Of a stretch of DNA of 38,828 nucleotides, positions 1 to 7,629 are shown piece after piece (position 1 is the first letter of the stretch; each line of letters starts with the position of its first letter). The notes beneath the pieces were generated by a model. That model made no database searches. It saw nothing but the letters and a program-made list of their open reading frames with translations, and was not told the DNA's origin. The translations under genes and the position numbers were made by a program. This DNA is from Candidatus Peregrinibacteria bacterium (GTDB taxonomy: Bacteria; Patescibacteriota; Gracilibacteria; UM-FILTER-43-11): positions 1 through 38,828 of the forward strand of contig JAFGCT010000011.1 in assembly GCA_016932505.1 (NCBI GenBank), given 5' to 3'.

Positions 1-87
1 CGAAATTTCCTGCACCTCTATCATCCAATCGTACGGACGCGAAATTTCCTGCACCTCTATCATCCAATCGTACGGACGCGAAATTTC
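1..87. repeat. 39-bp tandem repeat inside the RAYT gene
   Basis: Two identical 39-bp copies (1-39 and 40-78) are followed by the first 9 bases of a third (79-87). The period is a multiple of three, so the array adds 13-residue blocks without breaking the transposase frame. The third partial copy merges into the 20-bp palindrome at 74-93, which suggests the array grew from that palindrome. More copies may lie left of the window. Confidence 0.95.
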
Positions 88-361
88 GCGTCCCTACGAA
101 ATGCAATACCCCATGCAAATGATTTGGCATCACAATCCACTCATACAATCGGACAAATGGAAAATGATTTGGTATCTCCTGCCAACATTTTGCTACCCTA
201 TCACCAATATCAGATAAACCCATAATGGCATTTCTTACATCCCCAAAAAACATGCCCTTATCTTTCGTGCAAATTGTAACAAAATATATTCCATCCTGTG
301 AATAATCATACCTATTCAATCGGTACGATTGGCGATTTGGCCGATAATTAAAAGAAAACAT
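1..361 (-). CDS. REP-associated tyrosine transposase (RAYT, IS200-like HUH family), 3' part cut off by window edge
   Basis: The reading frame begins with ATG at 361 and runs off the left edge without a stop, so only about 120 residues are visible. The N-terminal part has the usual Y1-transposase/RAYT look: YSQDGIYFVTICT, then EWIVMPNHLHGVL, in which H-L-H is the HUH metal-binding motif. The tyrosine nucleophile would lie beyond the edge. RAYT proteins are single-copy domesticated relatives of IS200/IS605 transposases that are thought to mobilise short palindromic REP elements. Right after the HUH motif the frame enters a 20-bp perfect palindrome and then a 39-bp tandem repeat, each unit adding 13 residues (NFASVRLDDRGAG). 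The repeat keeps the frame open, but its effect on activity is unknown. No SD sequence is seen before the start. Family assignment is confident; intactness cannot be judged. Confidence 0.82.
   Translation of the reverse strand, partial: MFSFNYRPNRQSYRLNRYDYSQDGIYFVTICTKDKGMFFGDVRNAIMGLSDIGDRVAKCWQEIPNHFPFVRLYEWIVMPNHLHGVLHFVGTRNFASVRLDDRGAGNFASVRLDDRGAGNF
71..97 (-). repeat. 27-nt REP-like palindromic element within the RAYT gene
   Basis: On the minus strand the element reads GTAGGG, continues through the 20-bp perfect palindrome at 74-93 (GGACGCGAAATT then its complement), and ends CCGTA. It is translated as VGTRNFASV. A second element with the same frame of bases lies at 19903-19929 inside an unrelated gene. 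RAYT proteins are known to act on REP palindromes, so this may be the transposase's own substrate type; that link is inference. Confidence 0.75.
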
Positions 362-446
362 AACTCTTATTCACTTAAATACTATTAATTCACTAAATAC
401 AAAAAAACGAGACACAAATATATCACACGAAAAAACAAATGCAAAA

Positions 447-1481
447 TTAAAATTTTATCTCAGTACCACCTGTCACCTTTCCAATAACCTGAGATTGAAT
501 TTGTTGATCTGAAAGACCATTAATAACCTTATCTACATCAGATGAATTAACAACCATCATCATTCCAATGGACATGTTCCATGTTTTATAAGCTTCAGAC
601 CTTTCAACATTTCCATACTCCATCATCTTCCTCATAAATTCATGAGGCTCTATAAGGCTGTCCAAATTAGCACCTAGCCCCTTTGATTTTAATAAACGAG
701 GTAGATTACCAGGAATACCACCACCAGTATTATGAACAATACCTTTAATATTCACCTTTCGTTCTTGCTTGTAACCACCTATAAGATTTAAAATTGCACG
801 ATGATATATTTTACATGGAGTTAATATTACTTCCCCCCAAGTACGACCATCACCATAGTCCGCACTTACCCAATCCTCGCCAAATTTTTCTTTTAAAATC
901 ATACGTGCAAGACTCAAGCCATTTGAACGAATGCCATCGGATTTTAAACCAATAACAATGTCACCCTCTGTAATGTTTTCACCTGTTATTACTTTATCTT
1001 TTTCAACAATACCAACGGCTGTTGCATTCCATACTGATCCATTTAAAGCATTACCAAGTTCTGCAAGTTCCCCCCCAGGGACTACAATTTTTTGTTCTAA
1101 GGCAGCTTTTTTTAAACCGAACATCAAACCCTTAATCATTTCTTCATCAAGTGATGGGCTATCCAAAGTATTTGTAACAGAAATAACTTCAGCACCAACA
1201 CAGATGCCATCGTCCGCCACCATCGCAACAAGATCATAACCGAGAGTATCAAATTTTTTCATCTTTTCAGCTACCTCAATTTTTGTTCCTACTCCATCAT
1301 CATTTTGAATCATATAAAAATCACCCATATCAAGCATTCCTGTAAAACCGCCATCCTGTACAACTGGCTGACCAATCATTCCGTTTCGACCAACAAACGT
1401 TTCTTTTGCGGCATTATAAGCCAATTTAGAACATCTGTCACCAAGCTCTACATCTACACCTGACTCTTTGTAATTCGACAT
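447..1481 (-). CDS. purM: Phosphoribosylformylglycinamidine cyclo-ligase (AIR synthetase)
   Basis: PurM closes the imidazole ring in step five of purine synthesis: FGAM plus ATP gives AIR. The protein has 344 residues, the normal length. It begins with the family signature YKESGVD and has GVGTKIEVA in the nucleotide-binding region, a VADD-x-CVGAE segment matching the conserved ND..CGAEP region of the family, and HNTGGGIPGNLPR for the C-terminal H-TGGG motif. The start is ATG at 1481, preceded by pure A/T with no SD. It lies 35 bp downstream of ftsE on the same strand and could be co-transcribed, though the two share no function. No other pur gene is in the window. The middle segment diverges from the Escherichia coli type, but the fold signature is clear. 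Confidence 0.93.
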   Translation of the reverse strand: MSNYKESGVDVELGDRCSKLAYNAAKETFVGRNGMIGQPVVQDGGFTGMLDMGDFYMIQNDDGVGTKIEVAEKMKKFDTLGYDLVAMVADDGICVGAEVISVTNTLDSPSLDEEMIKGLMFGLKKAALEQKIVVPGGELAELGNALNGSVWNATAVGIVEKDKVITGENITEGDIVIGLKSDGIRSNGLSLARMILKEKFGEDWVSADYGDGRTWGEVILTPCKIYHRAILNLIGGYKQERKVNIKGIVHNTGGGIPGNLPRLLKSKGLGANLDSLIEPHEFMRKMMEYGNVERSEAYKTWNMSIGMMMVVNSSDVDKVINGLSDQQIQSQVIGKVTGGTEIKF

Positions 1482-1516
1482 TTTTAATTGAAAATTTAAA
1501 AATTAAGATTTGAAAT

Positions 1517-2164
1517 TTAAACAATCTTTCCGTTTTCAAGATAAATTGTTCTGCCTTTTGCCAACTCTTCAACTAAAGGGTCATGAGTTGTCATTAAAAT
1601 AGTTGCACCTTCTTCATGTAACTTCTTAAACAATCTGATTATCCCCCTAACATTCTCCTCATCCAAATTTCCACTCGGCTCATCCGCAAGAATCAAACGT
1701 GGTTTATGCACAAGCGCTCTAGCAATCGCAAGCCTTTGAGTTTCTCCCCCAGATAAATTCTCAGGAAATTTATCCTGGAAACTAAGTAAACCGACTTTTT
1801 CCAAAATCATTGGAACTCTACGCTGAATTGCTTCATCAGATTCACCACAAACTTCCATAGCAAACGCCACATTCTCAAAAACAGTTTTCCTTGGAAGAAT
1901 TTTGTAATCCTGAAAAACAACACCAACCTTTCTACGGTAGAGCTGTTTAGTATCTTCATCCATTGCATTTACAATCACTCCATCTACTTCAACAGAACCA
2001 TCATCGGGAACTTCAGCACCAATTAACATTGAAATAATTGTAGACTTTCCAGCACCTGAAGCACCTTTCATCACAACAAATTCATTAGGCTGAATATCAA
2101 AAGAAAGCTTGTCCAAAACAATATGTGTACCGAATTTTTTTGTTACATTACGAAAGCTTATCAT
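1517..2164 (-). CDS. ftsE: Cell-division ABC ATPase FtsE
   Basis: This is a 215-residue ABC ATPase. It shows Walker A GASGAGKST, the FtsE-like stretch RRKVGVVFQDYKILP containing the Q-loop, the signature LSGGETQRLAIARAL, and Walker B LILADEPSGNLDEE. In known bacteria FtsE works with the membrane protein FtsX to control peptidoglycan hydrolases at the division site. I chose ATG at 2164 (MISFRNVTKKFG), which matches the usual FtsE N-terminus; an upstream in-frame ATG at 2185 would add seven residues. No ftsX follows: the next gene downstream is purM. It could be another small ABC ATPase such as a LolD type, but the FtsE signature is the better match. Confidence 0.85.
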   Translation of the reverse strand: MISFRNVTKKFGTHIVLDKLSFDIQPNEFVVMKGASGAGKSTIISMLIGAEVPDDGSVEVDGVIVNAMDEDTKQLYRRKVGVVFQDYKILPRKTVFENVAFAMEVCGESDEAIQRRVPMILEKVGLLSFQDKFPENLSGGETQRLAIARALVHKPRLILADEPSGNLDEENVRGIIRLFKKLHEEGATILMTTHDPLVEELAKGRTIYLENGKIV

Positions 2165-2250
2165 AGGTATTTTTTTACAATACAACTGTACAACATAGAA
2201 TTAAAATTGAAAATTGAAAAATATCAAATATGTTTGAAAAAATAATAAAC

Positions 2251-2279
2251 TTGCTATAAAGCATTCTTTTTACTAGAAT
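2251..2279 (+). promoter_or_regulatory. Promoter of tRNA-Arg
   Basis: A -35 box TTGCTA (2251-2256) and a -10 box TAGAAT (2274-2279) are 17 bp apart. Transcription would start near 2286, about 8 bases before the tRNA. The downstream genes at 2396-4157 could be read from the same transcript. Confidence 0.7.
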
Positions 2280-2293
2280 AACTTGGCTTTTGT

Positions 2294-2369
2294 GCGCCAG
2301 TAGCTCAGGGGATAGAGCGTCCGGTTGCGGTCCGGGAGGTCGCAGGTTCGATTCCTGCCTGGCGCACCA
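2294..2369 (+). tRNA. tRNA-Arg (anticodon GCG)
   Basis: This is a complete 76-nt cloverleaf. The acceptor stem GCGCCAG pairs with CTGGCGC, the D stem is GCTC/GAGC, and the T stem is GCAGG/CCTGC with loop TTCGATT. The anticodon stem TCCGG/CCGGG has one T-G wobble. The seven-base loop TTGCGGT puts GCG at 2327-2329, reading CGC and CGU. CCA is encoded (2367-2369). Most bacteria read this box with an ACG anticodon deaminated to ICG by TadA, so a genomic GCG anticodon is uncommon. Confidence 0.96.
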
Positions 2370-2395
2370 CAGAATTAACATGGTATTTTAAAACT

Positions 2396-2992
2396 ATGGA
2401 AGGTTTTTTCGATTCAAACACGTACACCTACGTCATCATCCCACTAGTAATAGTACTAGCAAAGATTGCGGACGTAACTCTAGGCACGATTAGAATTATT
2501 GTGGTCGCTAGGGGAAATAAATTTTTAGCCCCTATACTTGGTTTCTTCGAAGTACTCATTTGGGTTCTGACAATTGGCTTGGTCATGTCAAATCTAAATA
2601 ATTGGTTAAACTACCTCTTCTATGCCTTAGGTTTTGCAATCGGTAACTATATTGGAATTCTTCTGGAAGAAAAATTGGCTATGGGAAATGTAATGGTTCA
2701 CATAATAACCAAAAAAAAAGCTGGTGATTTAATTAGAATATTAAAAGCTAATAAATATCGCATTACACATTTCAGAGCCAATAGTGATAAGGAGGAAGTT
2801 TCAATTATCTACGTTCTCATCAAAAGAAAAAATTTAGATAATTTAATAAACAGAATCAAAAAAAGCCATCCACGAGCCTTCTTTTCTATTGAGGATGTAC
2901 GCTTTGTCAGTGAAGGAATGATGCCACTACATCATTCACCAGAGAGAAGAAATAGAACTAATTTTTTAAAAATAAGTCGTCACGGAAAATAA
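2396..2992 (+). CDS. UPF0316-family membrane protein (DUF5698 plus DUF2179)
   Basis: The protein has 198 residues. About four hydrophobic segments fill residues 10-95, with the family pattern KIADVTLGTIRIIVVARGNK followed by FEVLIWV and a GNYIGILLEEKLA stretch. A soluble domain of about 80 residues (DUF2179 type, residues 98-175) follows. This matches UPF0316 proteins such as Bacillus YebE, whose function is unknown; DUF2179 domains are suspected small-ligand or nucleotide sensors. ATG at 2396 comes 26 bases after the tRNA with no SD. The stop is one base from the next start, so the two proteins are probably translated together. Confidence 0.85.
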   Translation: MEGFFDSNTYTYVIIPLVIVLAKIADVTLGTIRIIVVARGNKFLAPILGFFEVLIWVLTIGLVMSNLNNWLNYLFYALGFAIGNYIGILLEEKLAMGNVMVHIITKKKAGDLIRILKANKYRITHFRANSDKEEVSIIYVLIKRKNLDNLINRIKKSHPRAFFSIEDVRFVSEGMMPLHHSPERRNRTNFLKISRHGK

Positions 2993-2993
2993 T

Positions 2994-4157
2994 ATGACAA
3001 AAGAAAGAAACATTAAATTGTTTTACATACACGAGCTATTTTTTCAATTCAACGAAAGCATGTTAGCTATTGTGCTACCAATTTTTATATATAAGTTATT
3101 TGATTCAATTAGTGCTGTTTTCCTTTTTACTTTTGTATGGGGAACATTCTATTTTATATTTTTCATACCTACATTCAACTTAGCCATGAAACTTAAAAAT
3201 CCAAAATATTTTATGGCATTGGGTATAATATTTTATATAATTGCACTTACCTTATTTGGCAAAACAACTCAAAACAACATAAACCTAATGTATTTAGCTA
3301 CATTGTTTTTTGCTATGTATATAACATTCTATTGGATGGTGAGACACTGGTTTTTTTCAGTTAATTCAGATTATACAAAAATTGGAAAACAGATAAGCAC
3401 ATTAAACATTATTAAAATTTTAATTGGCTTTATTGCTCCTATTGTTGGTGGTTTCCTAAGTCTATTTGTTTCTTTTAATGCTTCATTTGTACTTGGTGCA
3501 GGGGCTGGCATATTAAGTCTAATACCTATTCTATTATTTAATGCACCCCCTCATCCACGTGGCTATAACATTAAAAAAATAATTGGAATATTAAAAAAAC
3601 CGGAACTAAAAGCAATTAGCCCTACATATTTTTGGGAAGGAATTGGTTCAGTTTTTATTAATTGGACTTGGGTATTAATTTTTGCAATATTTATTGGAAA
3701 TATATTAGATTTAGGAATACTTTTTGGTGTTTCAACATTAGCAATCGCATTAACAACATGGTTATCAGGTAACTGGTTTGATAAAAGAAAAAGAACAACA
3801 ATTCTAAAACAAGTCGTTGGCTTTAAGTTCTTAAGCACTCTTTTATATACATCTGTTTTCCTTTTTCCAAATATAATATTTGTATGGGCTATTGAATTCG
3901 CGAACAGAATTTCTACAACAGCATTATATACTGTCTCAGATTCATATTTATATGCATATAGTAATAAAATCCATCCTATACATTTCCATTTAAACAGAGA
4001 AATATGGATGAGCATGAGTCGAATATCGAGCGCAGGAATCCTAGCAATAATATTCTATTTTTTACCTGCAGAATATCTTTGGATTAGTATTGCGATAGGT
4101 GCATTTTCATATTTAGGATGGCTTACACTTAAAAATAGTGATCATCTGCTTAACTAA
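2994..4157 (+). CDS. MFS-type membrane transporter, substrate unknown
   Basis: This 387-residue protein has about 11-12 hydrophobic helices in two halves around a basic loop near residues 185-205. It looks like a major facilitator, but I see no signature that names a substrate. The start at 2994 lies one base after the UPF0316 stop, so this is an operon pair likely driven by the promoter before tRNA-Arg. A hairpin at 4174-4192 follows the stop. The family call is by overall hydropathy and is moderately sure. Confidence 0.65.
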   Translation: MTKERNIKLFYIHELFFQFNESMLAIVLPIFIYKLFDSISAVFLFTFVWGTFYFIFFIPTFNLAMKLKNPKYFMALGIIFYIIALTLFGKTTQNNINLMYLATLFFAMYITFYWMVRHWFFSVNSDYTKIGKQISTLNIIKILIGFIAPIVGGFLSLFVSFNASFVLGAGAGILSLIPILLFNAPPHPRGYNIKKIIGILKKPELKAISPTYFWEGIGSVFINWTWVLIFAIFIGNILDLGILFGVSTLAIALTTWLSGNWFDKRKRTTILKQVVGFKFLSTLLYTSVFLFPNIIFVWAIEFANRISTTALYTVSDSYLYAYSNKIHPIHFHLNREIWMSMSRISSAGILAIIFYFLPAEYLWISIAIGAFSYLGWLTLKNSDHLLN

Positions 4158-4173
4158 ATTTGAAATCATGTAA

Positions 4174-4196
4174 AAGATACCTCATGTATCTTATTT
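4174..4196 (+). terminator. Probable terminator after the MFS gene
   Basis: AAGATAC (4174-4180) pairs with GTATCTT (4186-4192) around a five-base loop, followed by the short T-rich stretch ATTT. It lies 17 bases after the stop. The T-tract is weak, so efficiency is uncertain. Confidence 0.5.
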
Positions 4197-4206
4197 GGCG
4201 AATCTA

Positions 4207-4234
4207 TTGACTTTAAAAAGAAATTTTTTATAAT
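4207..4234 (+). promoter_or_regulatory. Strong sigma70-type promoter upstream of the deiminase-like gene
   Basis: TTGACT (4207-4212) and a perfect TATAAT (4229-4234) are 16 bp apart. Transcription would start near 4241, leaving a leader of about 327 nt before the start codon at 4568. Confidence 0.75.
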
Positions 4235-4240
4235 GTCCGC

Positions 4241-4567
4241 ACAACTTAATTTGATCATTAAAATATCAGGTTGTCACCAATAAAAAATTATCTACTTAAT
4301 TGGAAAGCAGTTCATTGTTTTTTTTATTTAAGAAAACAGCAAGCTGCTTTACATCTTTCGGAATTCCCGAATTTAGGTGGAGGCTTCGGCACGTCCGTAG
4401 TCTTTTTTTAGAAGTGGCAGAAAGGAAAAAATGATTGATTCATCATGAATTATTGCTAAACTAGCTCCAGTTTTCATAGGGGTGACGTTAAGGGGGAACT
4501 CGATTTGTCATGTTTTAACAAAATAGTTTTAAACAACAAAAAAGTTCAAAGGTTAATTGGAGGAAAA
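4241..4567 (+). promoter_or_regulatory. Long, possibly structured 5' leader
   Basis: This leader shows no convincing coding frame. Short hairpins include CAGC-AA-GCTG (about 4336-4346), TTCGG-AATTC-CCGAA (about 4357-4371) and AGTTTTC with GGGGAACT (about 4469-4500, using G-T pairs). A T7 run at 4403-4409 could mark early termination. It ends in a strong SD, GGAGG, six bases before the ATG. It may hold a cis-regulatory RNA, but I recognise no known riboswitch. Confidence 0.4.
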
Positions 4568-6100
4568 ATGTTACGTAATGTGTTAATTGTTTTATTTGTA
4601 ACGGCTTTTGCATTTAATGCCGTTGCAGAAGAAGTAACCTGCACAACAGACCCGTCGTGCATCATGCTTGACCAAATCGAACAGGCAACAGCTGAAGAAC
4701 CGGTGGATCTGACATTGGTTCAATTGCTCCTTCAGGCATTTTTCGTACTTGAAACAACACAGGAGCCCGCAATACTACCCTTCTGGACATATCCAGAAGG
4801 AATCGAGACAGAGTATCTCGCTTTTACGGCACAAGCTCAGTTTGGTGAAGGCCTAAGCGAGTATATAAACCAGACGATGTTAGATAACGTATGGAACGCA
4901 ATCTACAACAAATTCGAGCTCGAGATCGATACGTATCGAAACGGTATGGGTAGCTTGAACCAGATGGTGGATTACTTGTTCGCTTCCGGAGGACTTACTG
5001 CTCATTTATTCAAATCGACAGTAAAGTCCAAAATGGCAGCTTATAATCCTCCATATTTGGAGCCGGCTGCGCCCATTACCACTCCGCCACTTCCTTCCAA
5101 CGTGACATATCTGGAGGATTTTCAGAACACAAATGGAAAAATCGTATCTTGGCCTCGTTTCAACACTGAAGTCTGGGAAGAGACAGGACGACTAATTAAA
5201 GCTTTTTCAGATGACGGACTTCCTGTGTATGTTGTTGTCGGAAATCAGTACTGGGCCCGTGCGGCCATGTATTATCTTCAGTACAAAACCGGCATGAGTG
5301 TCGCGGAGATCATGGAAGATGTTCAATTTATCGAACTCGAAAGCGACTGGGTAAATGCAGGAGATTGGGCGCCATATTTCGCCACATCCGGAACTGATAA
5401 ATTGGCCATGTGTCCGGGTAGCGGAGTACCGTGGGCTCCAACCACAAACGACAATTTGAACTGCATACGCCTCGCGGAATACTTCGGTATTCCGGCATAC
5501 CAAATCATGTACACGGACGACAACAATCAATCTCAATTGCTGTATCTTGAAGGAAGTAATTTCCTTACAGACGGAGACGAAACCGCAATAATAGGTCCTT
5601 CGATATTTACGTTCAATGAAGGATTAGATATGGCAAGTCTTGAAGCGTCCCTCGCCGAGTACCTCGGCATCGAAGAAGTGATTATTGCTTCTGAGCTTGG
5701 AGAAACAACGAGCTCCGGACAAATCAATGCATTTATCGCACTGATTGAGAACACGGCAATTGTGGGCAGTAGCTACTTCTGGTTAACGGCAGAGTTGGAC
5801 GCAACGGCAACACAACTTGCTAATGAAGGTTTCGACGTTCTTCGCATTCCACTCCCCCTAAAAACCGATTTCGATTTGACGGGGATTACGGCAAGGAGCT
5901 ACACAAACGTAGCCGTAACCGATAGTACAGTTTTTATGCCTGCATTCGGAGACTTCTGGCATCCACTCGCAAAAGAACAAGACGATACAGCTGCAGCCGT
6001 TTATGAGTCACTGGGACTAAATGTGGTGCGAGTGAAATGGCAAAAGCAACCCGCATGTATGGTTGGATACTCTTCGTCAAATATTCCATGGACATTGTAA
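4568..6100 (+). CDS. Secreted protein of the PAD/agmatine-deiminase fold, catalytic residues apparently lost
   Basis: The 510-residue protein starts with a clear signal peptide (MLRNVLIVLF..., cleavage near AVA-EE at residue 20). ATG at 4568 is chosen over one at 4505 because GGAGG sits six bases before it and it opens the signal peptide. Residues 215-510 follow the peptidylarginine/agmatine deiminase layout: GDWAPYF (265-271), LYLEGSNFLTDG (325-336) and a late NVAVTDSTVFMPAFGD (446-462). Known enzymes use R-D-x-G-P, a G-H-x-D pair and a late Cys in N-I-H-C. Here these appear as GDWAP, GQIN (384-387) and NIPW (505-508). C497 is the only late cysteine. If this reading is right, the enzyme is dead and may bind rather than modify. 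Base composition is visibly richer in G and C than its neighbours, hinting at transfer. The fold call is good; the loss of activity is inferred from an alignment by eye. Confidence 0.7.
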   Translation: MLRNVLIVLFVTAFAFNAVAEEVTCTTDPSCIMLDQIEQATAEEPVDLTLVQLLLQAFFVLETTQEPAILPFWTYPEGIETEYLAFTAQAQFGEGLSEYINQTMLDNVWNAIYNKFELEIDTYRNGMGSLNQMVDYLFASGGLTAHLFKSTVKSKMAAYNPPYLEPAAPITTPPLPSNVTYLEDFQNTNGKIVSWPRFNTEVWEETGRLIKAFSDDGLPVYVVVGNQYWARAAMYYLQYKTGMSVAEIMEDVQFIELESDWVNAGDWAPYFATSGTDKLAMCPGSGVPWAPTTNDNLNCIRLAEYFGIPAYQIMYTDDNNQSQLLYLEGSNFLTDGDETAIIGPSIFTFNEGLDMASLEASLAEYLGIEEVIIASELGETTSSGQINAFIALIENTAIVGSSYFWLTAELDATATQLANEGFDVLRIPLPLKTDFDLTGITARSYTNVAVTDSTVFMPAFGDFWHPLAKEQDDTAAAVYESLGLNVVRVKWQKQPACMVGYSSSNIPWTL

Positions 6101-6141
6101 ACCGCTGATTTTCCTACCTGATTTAAAATTCAAATAAGTTG

Positions 6142-6172
6142 AAAAAGGGTGCTCCTAACGGACGCTCTTTTT
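6142..6172 (+). terminator. Rho-independent terminator
   Basis: AAAAAGGGTGCTCC pairs, with G-T wobbles and one bulge, to GGACGCTCTTTTT around the loop TAAC and ends in five Ts. It lies 42 bases after the deiminase-like gene and faces the minus-strand gene beyond, so it may serve both directions. Confidence 0.8.
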
Positions 6173-6193
6173 CCACATATAAATAATTTTCAT

Positions 6194-6874
6194 CTACTTA
6201 ACTGATTTACGCTCCTTAATTAGTCTAAACCAAACTGGCATAAGGCTAAAAATCACCAAAAGAATAATTATTAGAATTATTCTCGGACGGAATAAATCAT
6301 CCATAGTACCAATCTCACGTATTGTACTTCCTCCATATGCATAAATAACTGCAGAAGGAACAACTCCAATAATAGTACTAATCAAAAATTTATAGAAAGG
6401 CATTTTGGCTGAACCTGCCGCATAGTTTATAAAAAAATACGGTACTGCTAAAGAAAATCTCAAACTAATTAAATAGGAAATTCCATGCTTAGATATTCTG
6501 CTTCGAAGACTCTTTAAATTTTTAATTAATTTGATTTGAATAAAATCATGAAAAATATAACTGGCAATAAAATACCCTGTTACCGAACCCAAAATCATCG
6601 CTACAATATTAAATACTACCCCATGTGCAAAGCCAAATAAATAGCCACCTATTAATTCAAGTGCTGTAGCAAAGGGTATAGGAGAATTTACAAACAATGA
6701 AGAAATGAGAAAAAAGATAATAACAGTAAAAATATAATTATTTTCAACAAAATTAAATATTGCCGTCTCATGAAGTTGAAAATTATCAATCGTCAAAATA
6801 TGCTTAAAGAAAAAAGTGGAAACTATAAACAATATAAGAACAATCAATGCTGTATATCGAAAAAATTTATTCAA
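6194..6874 (-). CDS. TVP38/TMEM64 (DedA-like, SNARE-associated) membrane protein
   Basis: This 226-residue membrane protein has five to six hydrophobic helices. It shows the family marks: ELIGGYLFGFAHG near residue 72, and the conserved SLRFSLAVPYFFINYAAGS near residue 140, the counterpart of R-x-x-P-x-P..NY..G in the VTT domain. Family members are thought to move or scramble lipids or take part in membrane homeostasis; the substrate here is unknown. The start is ATG at 6874, eight bases downstream of the rpe stop, so it is the last gene of the run pheS-proC-J-domain-rpiB-rpe. Confidence 0.82.
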   Translation of the reverse strand: MNKFFRYTALIVLILFIVSTFFFKHILTIDNFQLHETAIFNFVENNYIFTVIIFFLISSLFVNSPIPFATALELIGGYLFGFAHGVVFNIVAMILGSVTGYFIASYIFHDFIQIKLIKNLKSLRSRISKHGISYLISLRFSLAVPYFFINYAAGSAKMPFYKFLISTIIGVVPSAVIYAYGGSTIREIGTMDDLFRPRIILIIILLVIFSLMPVWFRLIKERKSVK

Positions 6875-6882
6875 TGGGGGTT

Positions 6883-7524
6883 TTATTTACCTGCATTTCT
6901 AAGTTTATTTGCAGCCTCTTCGGGATTCTCATTTTTTAATATATAAGAACCAGCAACTAGTATATTCGCTCCTGCTTCAATTGCAAGTGGAGCTGTTTTA
7001 TCATTTATTCCGCCATCAATTTCAATATCTAAATCTGGAAAATGCTCACGTAACCACTTAACTTTTTCTAAGACTTCCGGCATAAATGACTGACCTCCAA
7101 AACCAGGTCGAACAGACATAATCAAAACCATATCAACCATAGGTAGAACTTTAGCAATTGCATCAACAGAAGTATCGGGGCTAATTGAAACGCCGGCACG
7201 ACAACCAAGTTCTTTAATTTTAGTAATATCTTCTGGTAAGTGACGACTTGCTTCTGCGTGAATAGTAATTGATGATGCACCTGCCTTTGCAAAATCCTCA
7301 ATATACAAATGCGGGTTATTTATCATAAGGTGACAGTCGAGAGGCAATTTGGTTTTAATTCCCGCTACAACACAAGCACCTATAGTAAGATTCTTAACAA
7401 AATTTCCATCCATTACATCCACATGAAACCAATCAGAAAATGATTCTAATTCCTTAAGACTTTCATTTAACCGCCCGTAATCGGCCCCGAGTATTGATGG
7501 TGCTATTAATATTTTTTTTGACAT
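6883..7524 (-). CDS. rpe: Ribulose-phosphate 3-epimerase
   Basis: Rpe interconverts ribulose-5-phosphate and xylulose-5-phosphate. The 213-residue TIM barrel shows IAPSILGADYGRL at the N-terminus, HVDVMDGNFVKNLT with the catalytic Asp and metal ligand, DCHLMINNP, MSVRPGFGGQSF, and the phosphate-binding end EIDGGINDKTA with GANILVAGSYI. I start at ATG 7524 (MSKKILIAPS), the usual family start. A further upstream start at 7578 would only translate an intergenic tandem repeat. rpiB lies just upstream, and together they connect ribulose-5-P to ribose-5-P and xylulose-5-P. Confidence 0.95.
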   Translation of the reverse strand: MSKKILIAPSILGADYGRLNESLKELESFSDWFHVDVMDGNFVKNLTIGACVVAGIKTKLPLDCHLMINNPHLYIEDFAKAGASSITIHAEASRHLPEDITKIKELGCRAGVSISPDTSVDAIAKVLPMVDMVLIMSVRPGFGGQSFMPEVLEKVKWLREHFPDLDIEIDGGINDKTAPLAIEAGANILVAGSYILKNENPEEAANKLRNAGK

Positions 7525-7527
7525 ATT

Positions 7528-7563
7528 ATTAAAGCTTAGGAGCTTATTAAAGCTTAGGAGCTT
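7528..7563. repeat. 18-bp tandem duplication between rpiB and rpe
   Basis: ATTAAAGCTTAGGAGCTT occurs twice head to tail (7528-7545, 7546-7563). More copies of the word (T)AAGCT follow to 7622. The array lies in the rpe leader and can form small AAGCTT/AGCTT hairpins. Confidence 0.9.
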
Positions 7564-7629
7564 ATTGAGCAAAGGCATTCTGCACCTTTTAAGCTCCGTA
7601 AGCTATGTAAGCTCTATAAGCTAAATAAT

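Noticed and set aside
1-97. CRISPR array from the 39-bp direct repeats
   Set aside because: The repeats are strictly tandem with no spacers and lie inside a coding frame.
2175-2381. A 68-codon frame across tRNA-Arg on the minus strand
   Set aside because: It is the complement of the tRNA; frames with peptides like RQESNLRP are a well-known artefact of tRNA genes.
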